Below, piece by piece: positions 18,410-27,223 of a DNA stretch of 64,000 nucleotides. The stretch is from Sphingobacteriales bacterium. GTDB lineage: Bacteria > Bacteroidota > Bacteroidia > Chitinophagales > Chitinophagaceae. Where the stretch lies: positions 62,001 through 126,000 of the forward strand of contig SEFT01000013.1 of assembly GCA_004144175.1 (NCBI GenBank), written 5' to 3'. Positions within the stretch are counted from its first letter, which is position 1; each line of letters opens with the position of its first letter. The position numbers and the translations under genes were made by a program. Under the pieces are notes generated by a model. That model worked only from the letters and a program-made list of their open reading frames with translations, was not told the origin of the DNA and ran no database searches.

Positions 18410-19792
18410 ATGAAGTCGCGGATCTTTATCATACTCTATGCCCTCATATGTCTTTGTGTTGTCTTTAGTAATGCAAACAGGTGGAAAGATAAGATCTTGG
18501 TCTTCGACGTTTCCGGCTACCATCTTTATCTACCTGCCACAATTATCTACAATGATCTCGGTAGGCTAACTTTTTACACGCATATCAATGGGCGATACTT
18601 CCCGGGTGGGTGGCTCAACTGGAACTGGTACGAGATATTTGACCAACCAACCGGACAACGACTGAATAAGTACGCGATCGGGGTAAGTGTAATGGAATGC
18701 CCTTTCTTTCTTATTGCGCATGGGTATAACCTTATAACCAAACAAGACCTGCCCGATGGTTATAGTCTTCCATATCAATACGGCGCGATATTCAGCAACA
18801 TCTTTTGGGTTGCCGTGGGCTTGTATTATTTAAGGCGGGCCTTAAAGATCTATTATGACGACACTATCGTCTTGCTTACACTTATAGCGATAGCTCTTGC
18901 TACCAACCTGTATCACTATACAGCCAATTCGCATGGCATGAGTCACCCCTATTCCTTTGCACTTATTGCAGCGGCAGTGTATTATACCGATGCATGGTAC
19001 CGAAACCAGAGGCGCAACGACATCCTGATGCTTGGCCTGGCCGTGGGCCTTATTGTCATTGTGAGACCCGTCAATGCGGTATTTGCAATGGTTCCTGTGC
19101 TTTGGCGTGTCTCAAGTCTCGAAGACCTTCGACTGCGAATTAAGCTGTTTGTGGCTCACTACAAAACTATACTCCTTTCGCTTTTCATATTTTTGGCAAT
19201 AGTCTTTATACAACTCGGCTACTGGAAGTATGTCACCGGCCACTGGATATATAATAGCTACAACAGGGAGCCATTTGTATGGTCTGAGCCACGTATCCTG
19301 CATGGCTTATTTGGGTTTCGAAAAGGCTGGTTCGTATATTCTCCTATTGCATTTATTGCTGTCCTTGGCTTTATAAACCTCTGGCGGCAAGACAAAAAAC
19401 TAACGCCGGTGCTGGTAACATACCTGGCCATTACCATCTATGTCACCTTTAGCTGGTGGTGCTGGTGGTATGGAGGGGGCTTTGGTTGCAGGCCGCTGGT
19501 AGATAGCCTGGCTGTAGTAGCATTACCATTCGCAGCATTCGCAAAAGATGTGATGTCAAACAGAAAAAAGATCTTTCATATTGGCTTGGTTGCGCTGGTT
19601 GTTATTCTTTCCGGCCTTAGTATGTTTCAATCTTACCAAACAGAGCGGAACATAATACATAGCGAGAACATGACTCGCAAATACTACTGGAAGGTTTTTG
19701 GGCAATGGGAGTTTTCAGGAAAATACGGCAATTATCTTCTTGATAAACAATACCTGAAGGAGGAGCATGAAAGGAGAAAAAGGCAAAAGTGA
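18410..19792 (+). CDS. Membrane protein, tandem GT-C-like paralogue 3
   Basis: Third paralogue, 460 residues, starting 16 bases after the stop of paralogue 2 and so probably cotranscribed. It keeps VFDVSGYHLYLPA, QPTGQRLNKYAIG, GMSHPYSFAL, IVRPVN, LGYWKYVTGHW, FRKGWFVYSP and WWCWWYGGGFGCRPL. It looks more like paralogue 2 than paralogue 1 in the N-terminal 120 residues (both contain PGG..W.W.WYEIFDQPTG), suggesting two successive duplications. No downstream partner gene; prs follows after 150 bases. Confidence 0.75.
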   Translation: MKSRIFIILYALICLCVVFSNANRWKDKILVFDVSGYHLYLPATIIYNDLGRLTFYTHINGRYFPGGWLNWNWYEIFDQPTGQRLNKYAIGVSVMECPFFLIAHGYNLITKQDLPDGYSLPYQYGAIFSNIFWVAVGLYYLRRALKIYYDDTIVLLTLIAIALATNLYHYTANSHGMSHPYSFALIAAAVYYTDAWYRNQRRNDILMLGLAVGLIVIVRPVNAVFAMVPVLWRVSSLEDLRLRIKLFVAHYKTILLSLFIFLAIVFIQLGYWKYVTGHWIYNSYNREPFVWSEPRILHGLFGFRKGWFVYSPIAFIAVLGFINLWRQDKKLTPVLVTYLAITIYVTFSWWCWWYGGGFGCRPLVDSLAVVALPFAAFAKDVMSNRKKIFHIGLVALVVILSGLSMFQSYQTERNIIHSENMTRKYYWKVFGQWEFSGKYGNYLLDKQYLKEEHERRKRQK

Positions 19793-19890
19793 CACGTCCC
19801 AAGGCATTGACGCGGAAAACATATACGTAAAACTCATAAGAACGCTATTTTATACGACAGTACAATCATACAAAAAACATAAATTCCCAT

Positions 19891-19920
19891 TTTGATAAAC
19901 ACTTGATTTAACTAACTTTG
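19891..19920 (+). promoter_or_regulatory. Promoter of prs (TTTG-18-TAACTTTG)
   Basis: A -33 TTTG at 19891-19894 and a -7 TAACTTTG at 19913-19920 are separated by 18 bases, close to the Bacteroidota sigma-A consensus (TTTG, 19-21, TAnnTTTG). The ATG of prs lies 23 bases after the -7 element. Confidence 0.65.
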
Positions 19921-19942
19921 CACTTCATTTTCCTAACCAGAC

Positions 19943-20887
19943 ATGCAGTCATCTGTAAAAATCTTTTCCGGCACAGGTTCTACTTACCTGGCCGAAAAAA
20001 TTGCCAAATCATTCGGCAAAAAGCTTGGTAAGCTTACCATTCAAAAGTTTAGTGATGGTGAATTCCAGCCTGAGTTTCAGGAGTCAATCCGTGGCGACTA
20101 TGTTTTTTTAGTACAGTCTACGTTTGCCCCTTCTGATAACCTGATGGAATTGCTGATGATGATAGATGCTGCGCGCCGTGCTTCGGCAGGCTATATCACC
20201 GCAGTAATCCCGTACTATGGTTTTGCCCGCCAGGACCGTAAGGATAAGCCCCGCGTAGCCATCGCATCGAAGCTGGTAGCTAACCTGCTGACCGAAGCAG
20301 GCGCCGACAGGGTAATGACCATGGACCTGCACGCACCGCAGATACAGGGTTTCTTCGACATACCGGTGGATCACCTGGATAGCTCGGCAATATTTATCCC
20401 ATATATCGAAAATCTTAAGATAGAAAATCTTATCTTCGCGTCCCCCGACGTAGGTAGTACTAACCGCGTACGCGAAGTAGCCAAGTATTTTGAAGTAGAC
20501 ATGGTTATCTGCGACAAGCAACGCAAGCGTGCAAACGAGGTGGCTGCCATGACGGTAATAGGTGATGTAAGCGGGAGGAATGTAGTTCTTATAGATGATA
20601 TATGCGATACAGCGGGTACGCTGAGCAAATCGGCCAGTATACTGAAAGAGCGTGGCGCATTATCGGTACGGGCATTCTGTACACACCCTGTACTGAGCGG
20701 CAAGGCTTATGAGAACATTGCAAACTCTGAACTGGAAGAGCTGGTAGTATGTGATACGATACCGCTTCGCTCAGAATGTGCTAAGATAAAGCAGCTGTCG
20801 ACTGCCGAGCTGTTTGCCGTAGCAATACGCAACACGTTCGAGAATAAGTCGATCAGCTCACTGTTTATCCATAGCCACAGGAAGTAG
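19943..20887 (+). CDS. prs: Ribose-phosphate pyrophosphokinase
   Basis: PRPP synthetase, 314 residues, which makes 5-phosphoribosyl 1-pyrophosphate from ribose 5-phosphate and ATP for nucleotide, His and Trp synthesis. Family signatures are FSDGEFQPEFQESIRG, the catalytic flexible loop region YYGFARQDRKDKPRVAI, the divalent-metal block MDLHAPQIQGFFDIPVDHL and the PRPP-binding loop VLIDDICDTAGTL. Length equals the usual class I enzyme. Followed by rplY, the common order in Bacteria; 180 bases separate them and contain a structured leader, so rplY may be regulated separately. Confidence 0.96.
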   Translation: MQSSVKIFSGTGSTYLAEKIAKSFGKKLGKLTIQKFSDGEFQPEFQESIRGDYVFLVQSTFAPSDNLMELLMMIDAARRASAGYITAVIPYYGFARQDRKDKPRVAIASKLVANLLTEAGADRVMTMDLHAPQIQGFFDIPVDHLDSSAIFIPYIENLKIENLIFASPDVGSTNRVREVAKYFEVDMVICDKQRKRANEVAAMTVIGDVSGRNVVLIDDICDTAGTLSKSASILKERGALSVRAFCTHPVLSGKAYENIANSELEELVVCDTIPLRSECAKIKQLSTAELFAVAIRNTFENKSISSLFIHSHRK

Positions 20888-21003
20888 GATTCCAGACCAA
20901 ATAAGTAACAATCAGCTGCCGCAAGACGGCTGACCATAATAAAACGACTGTTTAAGCAACAAAACCTGTCCGGCACAATGCCGCACCTTTTTTAAAAAAC
21001 AAG

Positions 21004-21048
21004 TTTCAACGTCCGGTCGTTCGACGGGTATTTCGCTCGGTGTTGAAA
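21004..21048 (+). ncRNA. Candidate structured leader of rplY
   Basis: A stem-loop directly upstream of rplY: outer stem TTTCAAC (21004-21010) with GTTGAAA (21042-21048), and an inner helix CCGGTCG (21013-21019) with CGCTCGG (21034-21040) containing one G-U pair and one mismatch. The loop holds TTCGACGGGTATTT. There is no T-run after it, so it is not a simple terminator, and the rplY ATG lies 20 bases downstream. Ribosomal-protein genes are often autoregulated through such leaders; whether L25 binds this one is inference. Confidence 0.4.
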
Positions 21049-21067
21049 GAGAACAAAACACGTTAAA

Positions 21068-21655
21068 ATGAGAAGCATTAAAATTGAAGGAACACGCAGA
21101 AGCGAAAATGGTAAAAAAATTGCTCGCCAGCTTCGTTCTGAAGGTTTGGTACCAGGCGTAATCTACGGTGGTAGCGAAACGATCGCATTCAGCGCACCTG
21201 TAATGTCTTTCCGTCACCTGGTGTACACACCTGATTTCCAGCTTGCTGAGATCACTGTAGATGGTAAAACTTACCGTTGCATCATGAAAGACCTGCAGTT
21301 TGACGTAGTTACAGACGACCTGAACCACATCGACTTTTTGGAGTTGATCGAAGATCGCAAAGTAGTTGCCGACCTGCCTTTGAAATTTGTAGGCCAGCCT
21401 GAAGGTGTTAAAGCAGGTGGCCGCCTGGTAGTAAAAGCGAAAACGCTGAAAGTTCGTACTTATCCTAAATATCTTCGTGAGAACATCGAGGTAAACATCG
21501 ATAATCTTGCGCTGAACGCTAACGTACGCGTTGAAGATGTAATAGCTGATAACATGGAAATCATGAACTCTCCACGTATTCCTATCGCATCAGTAGTAAT
21601 GACACGTGCCCTGCGCCAAGCAGAGAACGAAGAAGCTAAAGGCGGAAAAAAATAA
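21068..21655 (+). CDS. rplY: 50S ribosomal protein L25/general stress protein Ctc
   Basis: A 195-residue bL25 protein of the long CTC type. The N-terminal L25 domain (about 1-90) begins with IKIEGTRRSENGKKIARQLRSEGLVPGVIYGG and binds 5S rRNA; the C-terminal beta-domain (about 95-185: LPLKFVGQPEGVKAGGRLVVKAKTLKV) is the TL5/CTC extension. The end is lysine- and glycine-rich (KGGKK). A clear terminator follows 30 bases after the stop, so it ends its transcription unit; the peptidyl-tRNA hydrolase gene that follows rplY in many genomes is not here. Confidence 0.95.
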   Translation: MRSIKIEGTRRSENGKKIARQLRSEGLVPGVIYGGSETIAFSAPVMSFRHLVYTPDFQLAEITVDGKTYRCIMKDLQFDVVTDDLNHIDFLELIEDRKVVADLPLKFVGQPEGVKAGGRLVVKAKTLKVRTYPKYLRENIEVNIDNLALNANVRVEDVIADNMEIMNSPRIPIASVVMTRALRQAENEEAKGGKK

Positions 21656-21684
21656 GCTTAGCATAGAAGCTTCATATAATTTGA

Positions 21685-21716
21685 AAAAAGCCCTTGCTCC
21701 TGTAGCAGGGGCTTTT
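21685..21716 (+). terminator. Terminator after rplY
   Basis: A 14-bp stem (AAAAAGCCCTTGCT with AGCAGGGGCTTTTT, one G-T pair) and a 5-base loop ending in a T-run, 30 bases past the rplY stop. Confidence 0.9.
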
Positions 21717-21844
21717 TCTGTAAGATATTGTTAAGGAACCGCAGTTTCTAACAACATTATAACAATCTGATAGTCAATTTAACATATTGACCTGTCCGCA
21801 GGCATACTCCTTTCTTACTACGATAATGTGGAAATGGAGTTACT

Positions 21845-22762
21845 ATGAAGAGGATGATATATACAGCGCTTTTGGCGCTATCGACAGGACTAACGGCAAG
21901 GGCACAGGGATGGGTTGACCAAGAAGCGATCTTCCCGATAGTGGAGACTCAGGTAGGAAGTATTAATACGGTTGAGAAAGCCTCGTGGACTGTTTACGAA
22001 TACAACGACAACAAGCCAAATGATAAGAAAGGCCAATGGAGCGAGTTAATGAGCTATATAGATTCGCTACCGGGCTTTCATACGGGCAGCCGCCGGTATA
22101 TAATAGAAATGACTAACCGCGTAACCGGCGATAATATGAAAAAGGGCCGTAAACTTATTCTACCAACATCTTTTCCCGAAGACTTTAGAGCATACTCACC
22201 CTACCCTTATAAATACGAAGCGGCTGTGGCAATGCCTAAGCTACTGGTAATAGATAAATATACGCAGACCTTCGGCGCCTACGAAAATGGTGAATTGATC
22301 CGCTGGGGACTGGTATCTACAGGCCGCGAAAACAACCTGACACCTCCTGGCCGCTACAATTTCAACTGGAAAGACGAATACCGCTTATCAAATGCAGCCC
22401 CTCCCGGTGAAACCTGGGAACTTAATTGGGCTTTTAATATAGATGCAGCAGTAGGTATACATGTGCACCAATATGCCCTGCCCATAGCATCGCCTGCATC
22501 TCACGGATGCATCCGTATGTCGGAAGCTGATGCAAAATGGAACTTTAACTGGGCTAATGGTTGGCAGAAAGGTGAAACCGGAAAACTGACCCGTAATGGA
22601 ACACCCGTAATGGTGATAAATGATAACCCTGTTGGCCGCCCTGCGCATTGGGAGCTATCTGGAGATAATGTTGTATCACTGGTTAGGCTACCTGATGATC
22701 CCAACGCCCTGCCCAACGGTAGCTATGCGCAAAAGGCATCGAAATGGGAAAGCGGCTGGTAG
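21845..22762 (+). CDS. Exported L,D-transpeptidase (YkuD family)
   Basis: A 305-residue protein with a signal peptide (residues 1-20, cleavage after ARA). The YkuD catalytic motif is complete: His206 or His208 in GIHVHQY, then SPASHGCIRM with the catalytic Cys222 and Arg224. L,D-transpeptidases make 3-3 crosslinks in peptidoglycan or attach proteins to it. Residues 36-110 resemble the short LysM-less spacer seen in Bacteroidota members (TNRVTGDNMKKGRKLILP looks like the end of a LysM-like module). The gene stands alone after the rplY terminator. Confidence 0.9.
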   Translation: MKRMIYTALLALSTGLTARAQGWVDQEAIFPIVETQVGSINTVEKASWTVYEYNDNKPNDKKGQWSELMSYIDSLPGFHTGSRRYIIEMTNRVTGDNMKKGRKLILPTSFPEDFRAYSPYPYKYEAAVAMPKLLVIDKYTQTFGAYENGELIRWGLVSTGRENNLTPPGRYNFNWKDEYRLSNAAPPGETWELNWAFNIDAAVGIHVHQYALPIASPASHGCIRMSEADAKWNFNWANGWQKGETGKLTRNGTPVMVINDNPVGRPAHWELSGDNVVSLVRLPDDPNALPNGSYAQKASKWESGW

Positions 22763-22824
22763 AAGAAACTTGAGCATCGACCATGTGCCAATAGTCATAA
22801 GTACAACATTACTTATGGCTATTT

Positions 22825-23643
22825 TCATTTCCAGCGTATGGCATAACTCAGGTAGAAGTTGAAATCGAAGATGAAGTTCTTATCGCCTTTGCCATAGCCG
22901 GCAATAAAGTATGGCGGCAGATCCTGGAAAGCCTTTTTGTTGAGCCGGAACTTACCGCGGGCATTCCACCCTACAAATATCCCACGCCATACTTCCAGCC
23001 GGGTACCAGCCGTCACCTCAAACCAATGTGCGGTAAGATTTCTGCCGGGTATCGTACCAACAATTTTACCCCAGTAGGCATTCGAGTCCGTTTCATAATT
23101 AGCGTCGCTACGGTTGATGAATGCTACACCATACCTCGCACCGATAAAGGCCTGATCCCAATCAGTTACACCCCGGCGCACCAACAGGCTTTTATTGATG
23201 CCTCCTTTTACGAAGATGTTTTTAGTGCGATAGCTAAGGTCTGGATAATCTACCCTTCCGCTACCCCAGCCGCCTTCGGCCACGAGGTATATCTCCTTTT
23301 TATGGTAGAAGTCTACTTCAAGTTCAAATGTCTCCCTGAACGAAAGGCTGTCTTTCGTCAGCAATTTCATTAAAGGTTTGCTGATGTCGAAGCCGAAACG
23401 TAGCTGATGCAAACTATCGCGTTCAGCGATCATGCTGCTACGCGCACTGTCTGATAGTGCAACACTATCCGTCAGCACTGTATCCACCTCAAGGCTATCG
23501 CGGATTATAAGGCTACTGTCATTAGCGACACTATCCGTTGTGACCACAAGTACATCTCCGGGCCTTACCCTTGTGGTGTCTTGCTGTGCCCATGCCGTAG
23601 CCGTCAGCAATAGTAGTAGTATGCTAATAATATACTTTGACAT
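22825..23643 (-). CDS. DUF6048-type outer-membrane beta-barrel-like protein
   Basis: A 272-residue exported protein from ATG 23643 (an ATG at 23661 would add six residues); signal peptide 1-19 ending AWA. After a low-complexity segment rich in D, S, T and V (about 25-75), the rest is built of alternating hydrophobic strands (YHKKEIYLVAEGGWGSG, FVKGGINKSLL, FIGARYGVAF, WFEVTAGTRLEVWRG, GWNARGKFRL, ending in an aromatic-rich FNFYLSYAIRWK), which suggests a small outer-membrane barrel. I believe it is the DUF6048 family. It overlaps the preceding DUF6452-like gene by 20 bases, so they are cotranscribed. Confidence 0.7.
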   Translation of the reverse strand: MSKYIISILLLLLTATAWAQQDTTRVRPGDVLVVTTDSVANDSSLIIRDSLEVDTVLTDSVALSDSARSSMIAERDSLHQLRFGFDISKPLMKLLTKDSLSFRETFELEVDFYHKKEIYLVAEGGWGSGRVDYPDLSYRTKNIFVKGGINKSLLVRRGVTDWDQAFIGARYGVAFINRSDANYETDSNAYWGKIVGTIPGRNLTAHWFEVTAGTRLEVWRGIFVGWNARGKFRLNKKAFQDLPPYFIAGYGKGDKNFIFDFNFYLSYAIRWK

Positions 23644-24136
23644 GCTTTGCGTTAGGGGCATTGGTTACCTCGGTGGCTATTATGAGCACGGAATCAATGT
23701 TGTTATAAGTGTGGCGTACCGATTTGAGTGAGTAGAAATTGGTATACCCACAGGCTACGGACAAAAATTGAAGCTTACGCTGATAGTAAAATGTAACCGT
23801 ATCGTAAGCAAAACGGCTACCGTATGCCAATGAATCAGCCAATATTACAAAGCGGGTGCTATCATCGTTTTTCGATAGATACAGGCCAAAATCCTTCTGC
23901 GCACCTCCTGCATTCACCATTACTTTAGCCGTCGTATCCAGCGCATATATAAGGGCATTAGGCAGCGATGAGTCACCAATGAATAAACCGGTATCGCGGT
24001 AGGTTGCCTGGAAGGTACTCAGCTTTAGCGACGCATCTTTGGGCACAAAACAAATGGGCCGCTCCTGCTTGCACGACACCCAGCAGAGACTTACCACGAG
24101 CACTGCCAGCAATAAGTATATCCTTTGCTTAGTCAT
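23624..24136 (-). CDS. DUF6452-type lipoprotein
   Basis: A 170-residue lipoprotein with the lipobox VSLCWVSC (lipidated Cys at about residue 22). The mature part is beta-rich with the pattern LKLSTFQATYRDTG, SLPNALIYALDTT, FGLYLSKNDDSTRFVI and DTVTFYYQRKLQFLSVACGY. This pairing of a DUF6452 lipoprotein and a DUF6048 barrel is found in many Bacteroidota; the function is unknown. Its ATG lies 8 bases inside the preceding coiled-coil gene, and it overlaps the next gene by 20 bases. Confidence 0.7.
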   Translation of the reverse strand: MTKQRIYLLLAVLVVSLCWVSCKQERPICFVPKDASLKLSTFQATYRDTGLFIGDSSLPNALIYALDTTAKVMVNAGGAQKDFGLYLSKNDDSTRFVILADSLAYGSRFAYDTVTFYYQRKLQFLSVACGYTNFYSLKSVRHTYNNIDSVLIIATEVTNAPNAKHVKVYY

Positions 24137-24404
24137 TCAGCGTATGCAGTATTTTATCTATTTCGCTTATTACCGTATCCAGTTGCTTGCGCATAGCTTC
24201 TTTTTCCTCCTCGCCCGACTGCGACTTATTGGTCTGAAATGACATCATCTGTTGCTCCAGTGAGGCAAGCTGACCGTTCAGCGCCTCCAGCGATTGCGAT
24301 TGCTCGGCAACAGTTGCCTTCAGGCGTTTGTTCTCTGCCTTTACGCTTTCGTATTTGCTGAGCAACACATCCAGCTTCTCGCTTAGCAACTGTATCTCCT
24401 GCAT
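24129..24404 (-). CDS. Small coiled-coil protein (ZapB-like position)
   Basis: A 91-residue protein that is coiled coil over most of its length (heptads in LSEKLDVLLSKYESVKAENKRLKATVAEQ... with conserved Leu/Val a/d positions), ending in KQLDTVISEIDKILHTLND. In many Bacteroidota a protein of this type sits between pheT and zapA and may be a cell-division factor. The start ATG overlaps the pheT stop (TAATG), giving tight coupling. ZapA is not present next to it here; the DUF6452 gene follows instead. Confidence 0.75.
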   Translation of the reverse strand: MQEIQLLSEKLDVLLSKYESVKAENKRLKATVAEQSQSLEALNGQLASLEQQMMSFQTNKSQSGEEEKEAMRKQLDTVISEIDKILHTLND

Positions 24405-26803
24405 TATTCGCGTATTTGGGCCTGTAGCTTTGTTTTGTATGCGTTCATCAGTTGCTGCATCACCTGCTCTATCTCGGCATCGGTCAACGTCCTGTCCTGT
24501 AGCTGGAAGGTATAGCTCAATGCGTAAGACTTCTTACCCGCGCCTAGCTTCTCACTTTCAAATACATCAAACAGATCGAATGAAATAAGCGAGTCTATCT
24601 TCTGCTGCTCGGTGAGTTGCTGTACCTGCTGGTATGTTACACGATTATCGAGCACCACCGCGAGGTCGCGCTGTACGGCAGGGTATTTCGCTACCTCTTT
24701 ATACTTCACCTTATTGGCAGCCATAGCCTTCAGCCACAACGGCCAGTTTATAGCGGCGAAGTACACAGGTTGCTTTATATCGAAATCGCCCAACTTCTTA
24801 CTATCTACCTGCTGTATCGTGCAAAGCGCTTCGTTCTTCCACTTCAGCGTTATCGCGCTTTCCTCGTAGTTGGTCATCACTTTACTGATGCCGCTCGAAA
24901 TGATCAGATTTTGTACCAACCCTTTCATGTAGAAGACGTCCGATTTAGCGCCTTTGCCATTCCAGCCCGCGGCTTGCACGTTGCCGGTTATATACAGCGC
25001 CAGTTGAGGTTCTTCGTAGTACGTAGCATCCTTCAGCATATATACCTTGCCAAACTCGAACAGGCAAAGGTCTGTATTCTTACGGTTGCAGTTATATTGT
25101 ATCACCTCCAGTCCGCTCTCCAGCATCGATGGACGAAGCACATCCAGCTCGCTGCTCAGGCTATTCAGCATCTTTACAAGATCTGCACGCTCAGGGTAAT
25201 ATTTGCTGTTAACAATAGAGTTCGTCACCAGCTCTTGAAAGCCCATACCGCATAGCTGGTCGGCCAGCTTTTCGCGTGTTTGCCTGTCATTCGGCATTGG
25301 GCGGTTCAGGGTAATGTTCAGCCTTTCGGGTATCTCTATATTATCCAGGCCATCTATACGGAGAATCTCTTCTACTATATCGGCCGGTTGTTTTACGTCT
25401 GTTTTGTTAGTGGGCACTTTCAGCGTCAGTCCATTTGCATCTTCACTCTGTATTTCAAAGCCCAGCGCCAGCAATATACCCTTTACGGCTTCAGGCGCAT
25501 AGTCCTTGCCCGCTAGCATGTTAATGTAAGCGTACGTAGTTTGCACGGTCACAGACTCTATCTCCTGCGCCTGTACATCTACTATGTCCGATGCAATCTG
25601 CCCATCGCACAGCTCTACGATCATCGCAGCAGCCCTCTTCAGCGCAGGCAGCAGGTTGTTGATATCGACGCCTTTCTCGAAATGCGTAGCTGCATCCGTC
25701 CTCAGTCCATGGAACATGGAAGTACGGCGGATGTATGTTGCATTGAAATATGCACTCTCGAGGAAGATGTTGGTAGTAGCATCGGTAATACCGCTATGCG
25801 CACCGCCAAACACACCTGCTATGCACATACCTTCGCTGGCATCGCATATCATCAGGTCATTATCATTCAATTTAACGTCTTTATCGTCCAGTGTTTTGAA
25901 GGTACTGCCCTGTGGTAGCGTCCTTACGTTCACTACCTGGCCGCCAATCTTATCGGCATCAAACGCGTGCAATGGCTGGCCGTATTCGTGCAGTACGAAG
26001 TTGGTGATGTCTACTACATTGTTGATAGAGCGTACGCCAATGGTCTTCAACCTGGCCTGTAGCCACTCCGGCGAAGCGCCCACTTTAGCGCCTGAGATGC
26101 TAATGCCCGTATACCTCGGACAAGCCTCATTAGCATCGATATTCACCTTAATATCCAGCGAACCGGCTTTAGCAGGTAGCTGTACTGATGGCTGTTTTAC
26201 CTCGTACTTCTTGCGATTGTGGTGCGTCAGGTAGGCACATACATCGCGCGCCACGCCTATATGGCTCATTGCGTCCGAGCGGTTGGGCGTAAGGCCTATA
26301 TGTATGGCAAAATCAGCATCGGGTATGTTGAAGTATTGCCTGGCAGGCGTACCAATTGGTGCATCTGCAGGCAGTATCATAATGCCTGCGTGGCTGTTGC
26401 CAAGGCCTATTTCGTCCTCTGCGCATATCATTCCCTCGCTCTCGGCACCGCGTATCTTGGCTTTCTTTATCAGGAATGATTCCCCCTCGGTAGGATGCAC
26501 GGTAGTACCCACGGTAGCTACCACCACCCGCTGGCCCGCAGCCACGTTTGGTGCTCCGCATACGATGTTCAGCGGAGTGCCACTGCCGGTGTTTACGGTG
26601 GTTACGCTCAGTTTGTCGGCATTCGGGTGCTTTTCGCAGGTCAGCACTTCGCCTATTACCAGCCCTTCCAGGCTGCCCTTTACGGCTTCTACCGGCTCTG
26701 CGGCTTCTACTTCCAGTCCTATCGAGGTTAGTATCCGGCTCAGTTCCTGAACGTCAAGCGGTTCGGGGAGGTATTCCTGTAGCCATCTATACGAGATGAT
26801 CAT
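24404..26803 (-). CDS. pheT: Phenylalanine--tRNA ligase beta subunit
   Basis: A 799-residue PheRS beta chain. Domain order is as in the bacterial enzyme: N-terminal B1 (MIISYRWLQEYLP), EMAP-II-like tRNA-binding domain (about 45-150, CEKHPNADKLSVTTVN), B3/B4 editing domain (about 210-390, with HEYGQPLHAFDADKI), B5 (about 405-480), the catalytic-like core (about 490-680) and the C-terminal ferredoxin-fold anticodon-binding domain (about 705-799, KYPAVQRDLAVVLDNRVTYQQV). The alpha subunit gene is elsewhere. First gene of a four-gene overlapped unit on the minus strand, divergent from dnaB. Confidence 0.96.
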   Translation of the reverse strand: MIISYRWLQEYLPEPLDVQELSRILTSIGLEVEAAEPVEAVKGSLEGLVIGEVLTCEKHPNADKLSVTTVNTGSGTPLNIVCGAPNVAAGQRVVVATVGTTVHPTEGESFLIKKAKIRGAESEGMICAEDEIGLGNSHAGIMILPADAPIGTPARQYFNIPDADFAIHIGLTPNRSDAMSHIGVARDVCAYLTHHNRKKYEVKQPSVQLPAKAGSLDIKVNIDANEACPRYTGISISGAKVGASPEWLQARLKTIGVRSINNVVDITNFVLHEYGQPLHAFDADKIGGQVVNVRTLPQGSTFKTLDDKDVKLNDNDLMICDASEGMCIAGVFGGAHSGITDATTNIFLESAYFNATYIRRTSMFHGLRTDAATHFEKGVDINNLLPALKRAAAMIVELCDGQIASDIVDVQAQEIESVTVQTTYAYINMLAGKDYAPEAVKGILLALGFEIQSEDANGLTLKVPTNKTDVKQPADIVEEILRIDGLDNIEIPERLNITLNRPMPNDRQTREKLADQLCGMGFQELVTNSIVNSKYYPERADLVKMLNSLSSELDVLRPSMLESGLEVIQYNCNRKNTDLCLFEFGKVYMLKDATYYEEPQLALYITGNVQAAGWNGKGAKSDVFYMKGLVQNLIISSGISKVMTNYEESAITLKWKNEALCTIQQVDSKKLGDFDIKQPVYFAAINWPLWLKAMAANKVKYKEVAKYPAVQRDLAVVLDNRVTYQQVQQLTEQQKIDSLISFDLFDVFESEKLGAGKKSYALSYTFQLQDRTLTDAEIEQVMQQLMNAYKTKLQAQIRE

Positions 26804-27223
26804 CTGTGTCTTAATGGATTTCGGGTGTAAAGATAACCCATCATTATAGCATATTGCATCCTTTCAAAAAAATGCATTTTCAACTCTATTTACGCACAGC
26901 TTTTTGTTGATAGGATGTGAATAATGACGTAAATTGTTACATAACTGTGGATAACCATATGGTAAGCCCCGCGCGGATGTTAGCAACCTGTGTATAGCAT
27001 GTGTAAGCATGGCTGGAAAATTTATACTTCACTATTCACTCCCAGTCTCAAAAATCGGGTTACTTTAGTTCCCCCACGTTCGTTTTTCAGGCTGGTTAAC
27101 AATGCGGTAATCTTATCGAAACATTGCGATAACACAGGAATAAGTCCCGGCAGAAAACATTGATAAACAACGCGGAAAGCAGAAACAACTGAGTTCATAC
27201 AATACATAATACGCACAAGCCCA
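26804..27223. promoter_or_regulatory. pheT-dnaB divergent intergenic region with DnaA-box-like sites
   Basis: A 420-base gap between divergent genes, long for this window. It contains TGTGGATAA at 26946-26954, the exact reverse complement of the DnaA box TTATCCACA, and TGTGAATAA at 26916-26924 with one mismatch, 30 bases apart in the same orientation. A weaker TGTGTATAG follows at about 26990. An AT-rich stretch (about 26865-26915) lies on the left. I found no good TAnnTTTG promoter and no conserved open frame (a minus-strand frame at 27022-27390 overlaps dnaB and looks spurious). Confidence 0.5.

Noticed and set aside
26840-27223. Chromosomal replication origin call
   Set aside because: Only one perfect and one near-perfect DnaA box were found, and GC skew could not be computed; reported only as a question.
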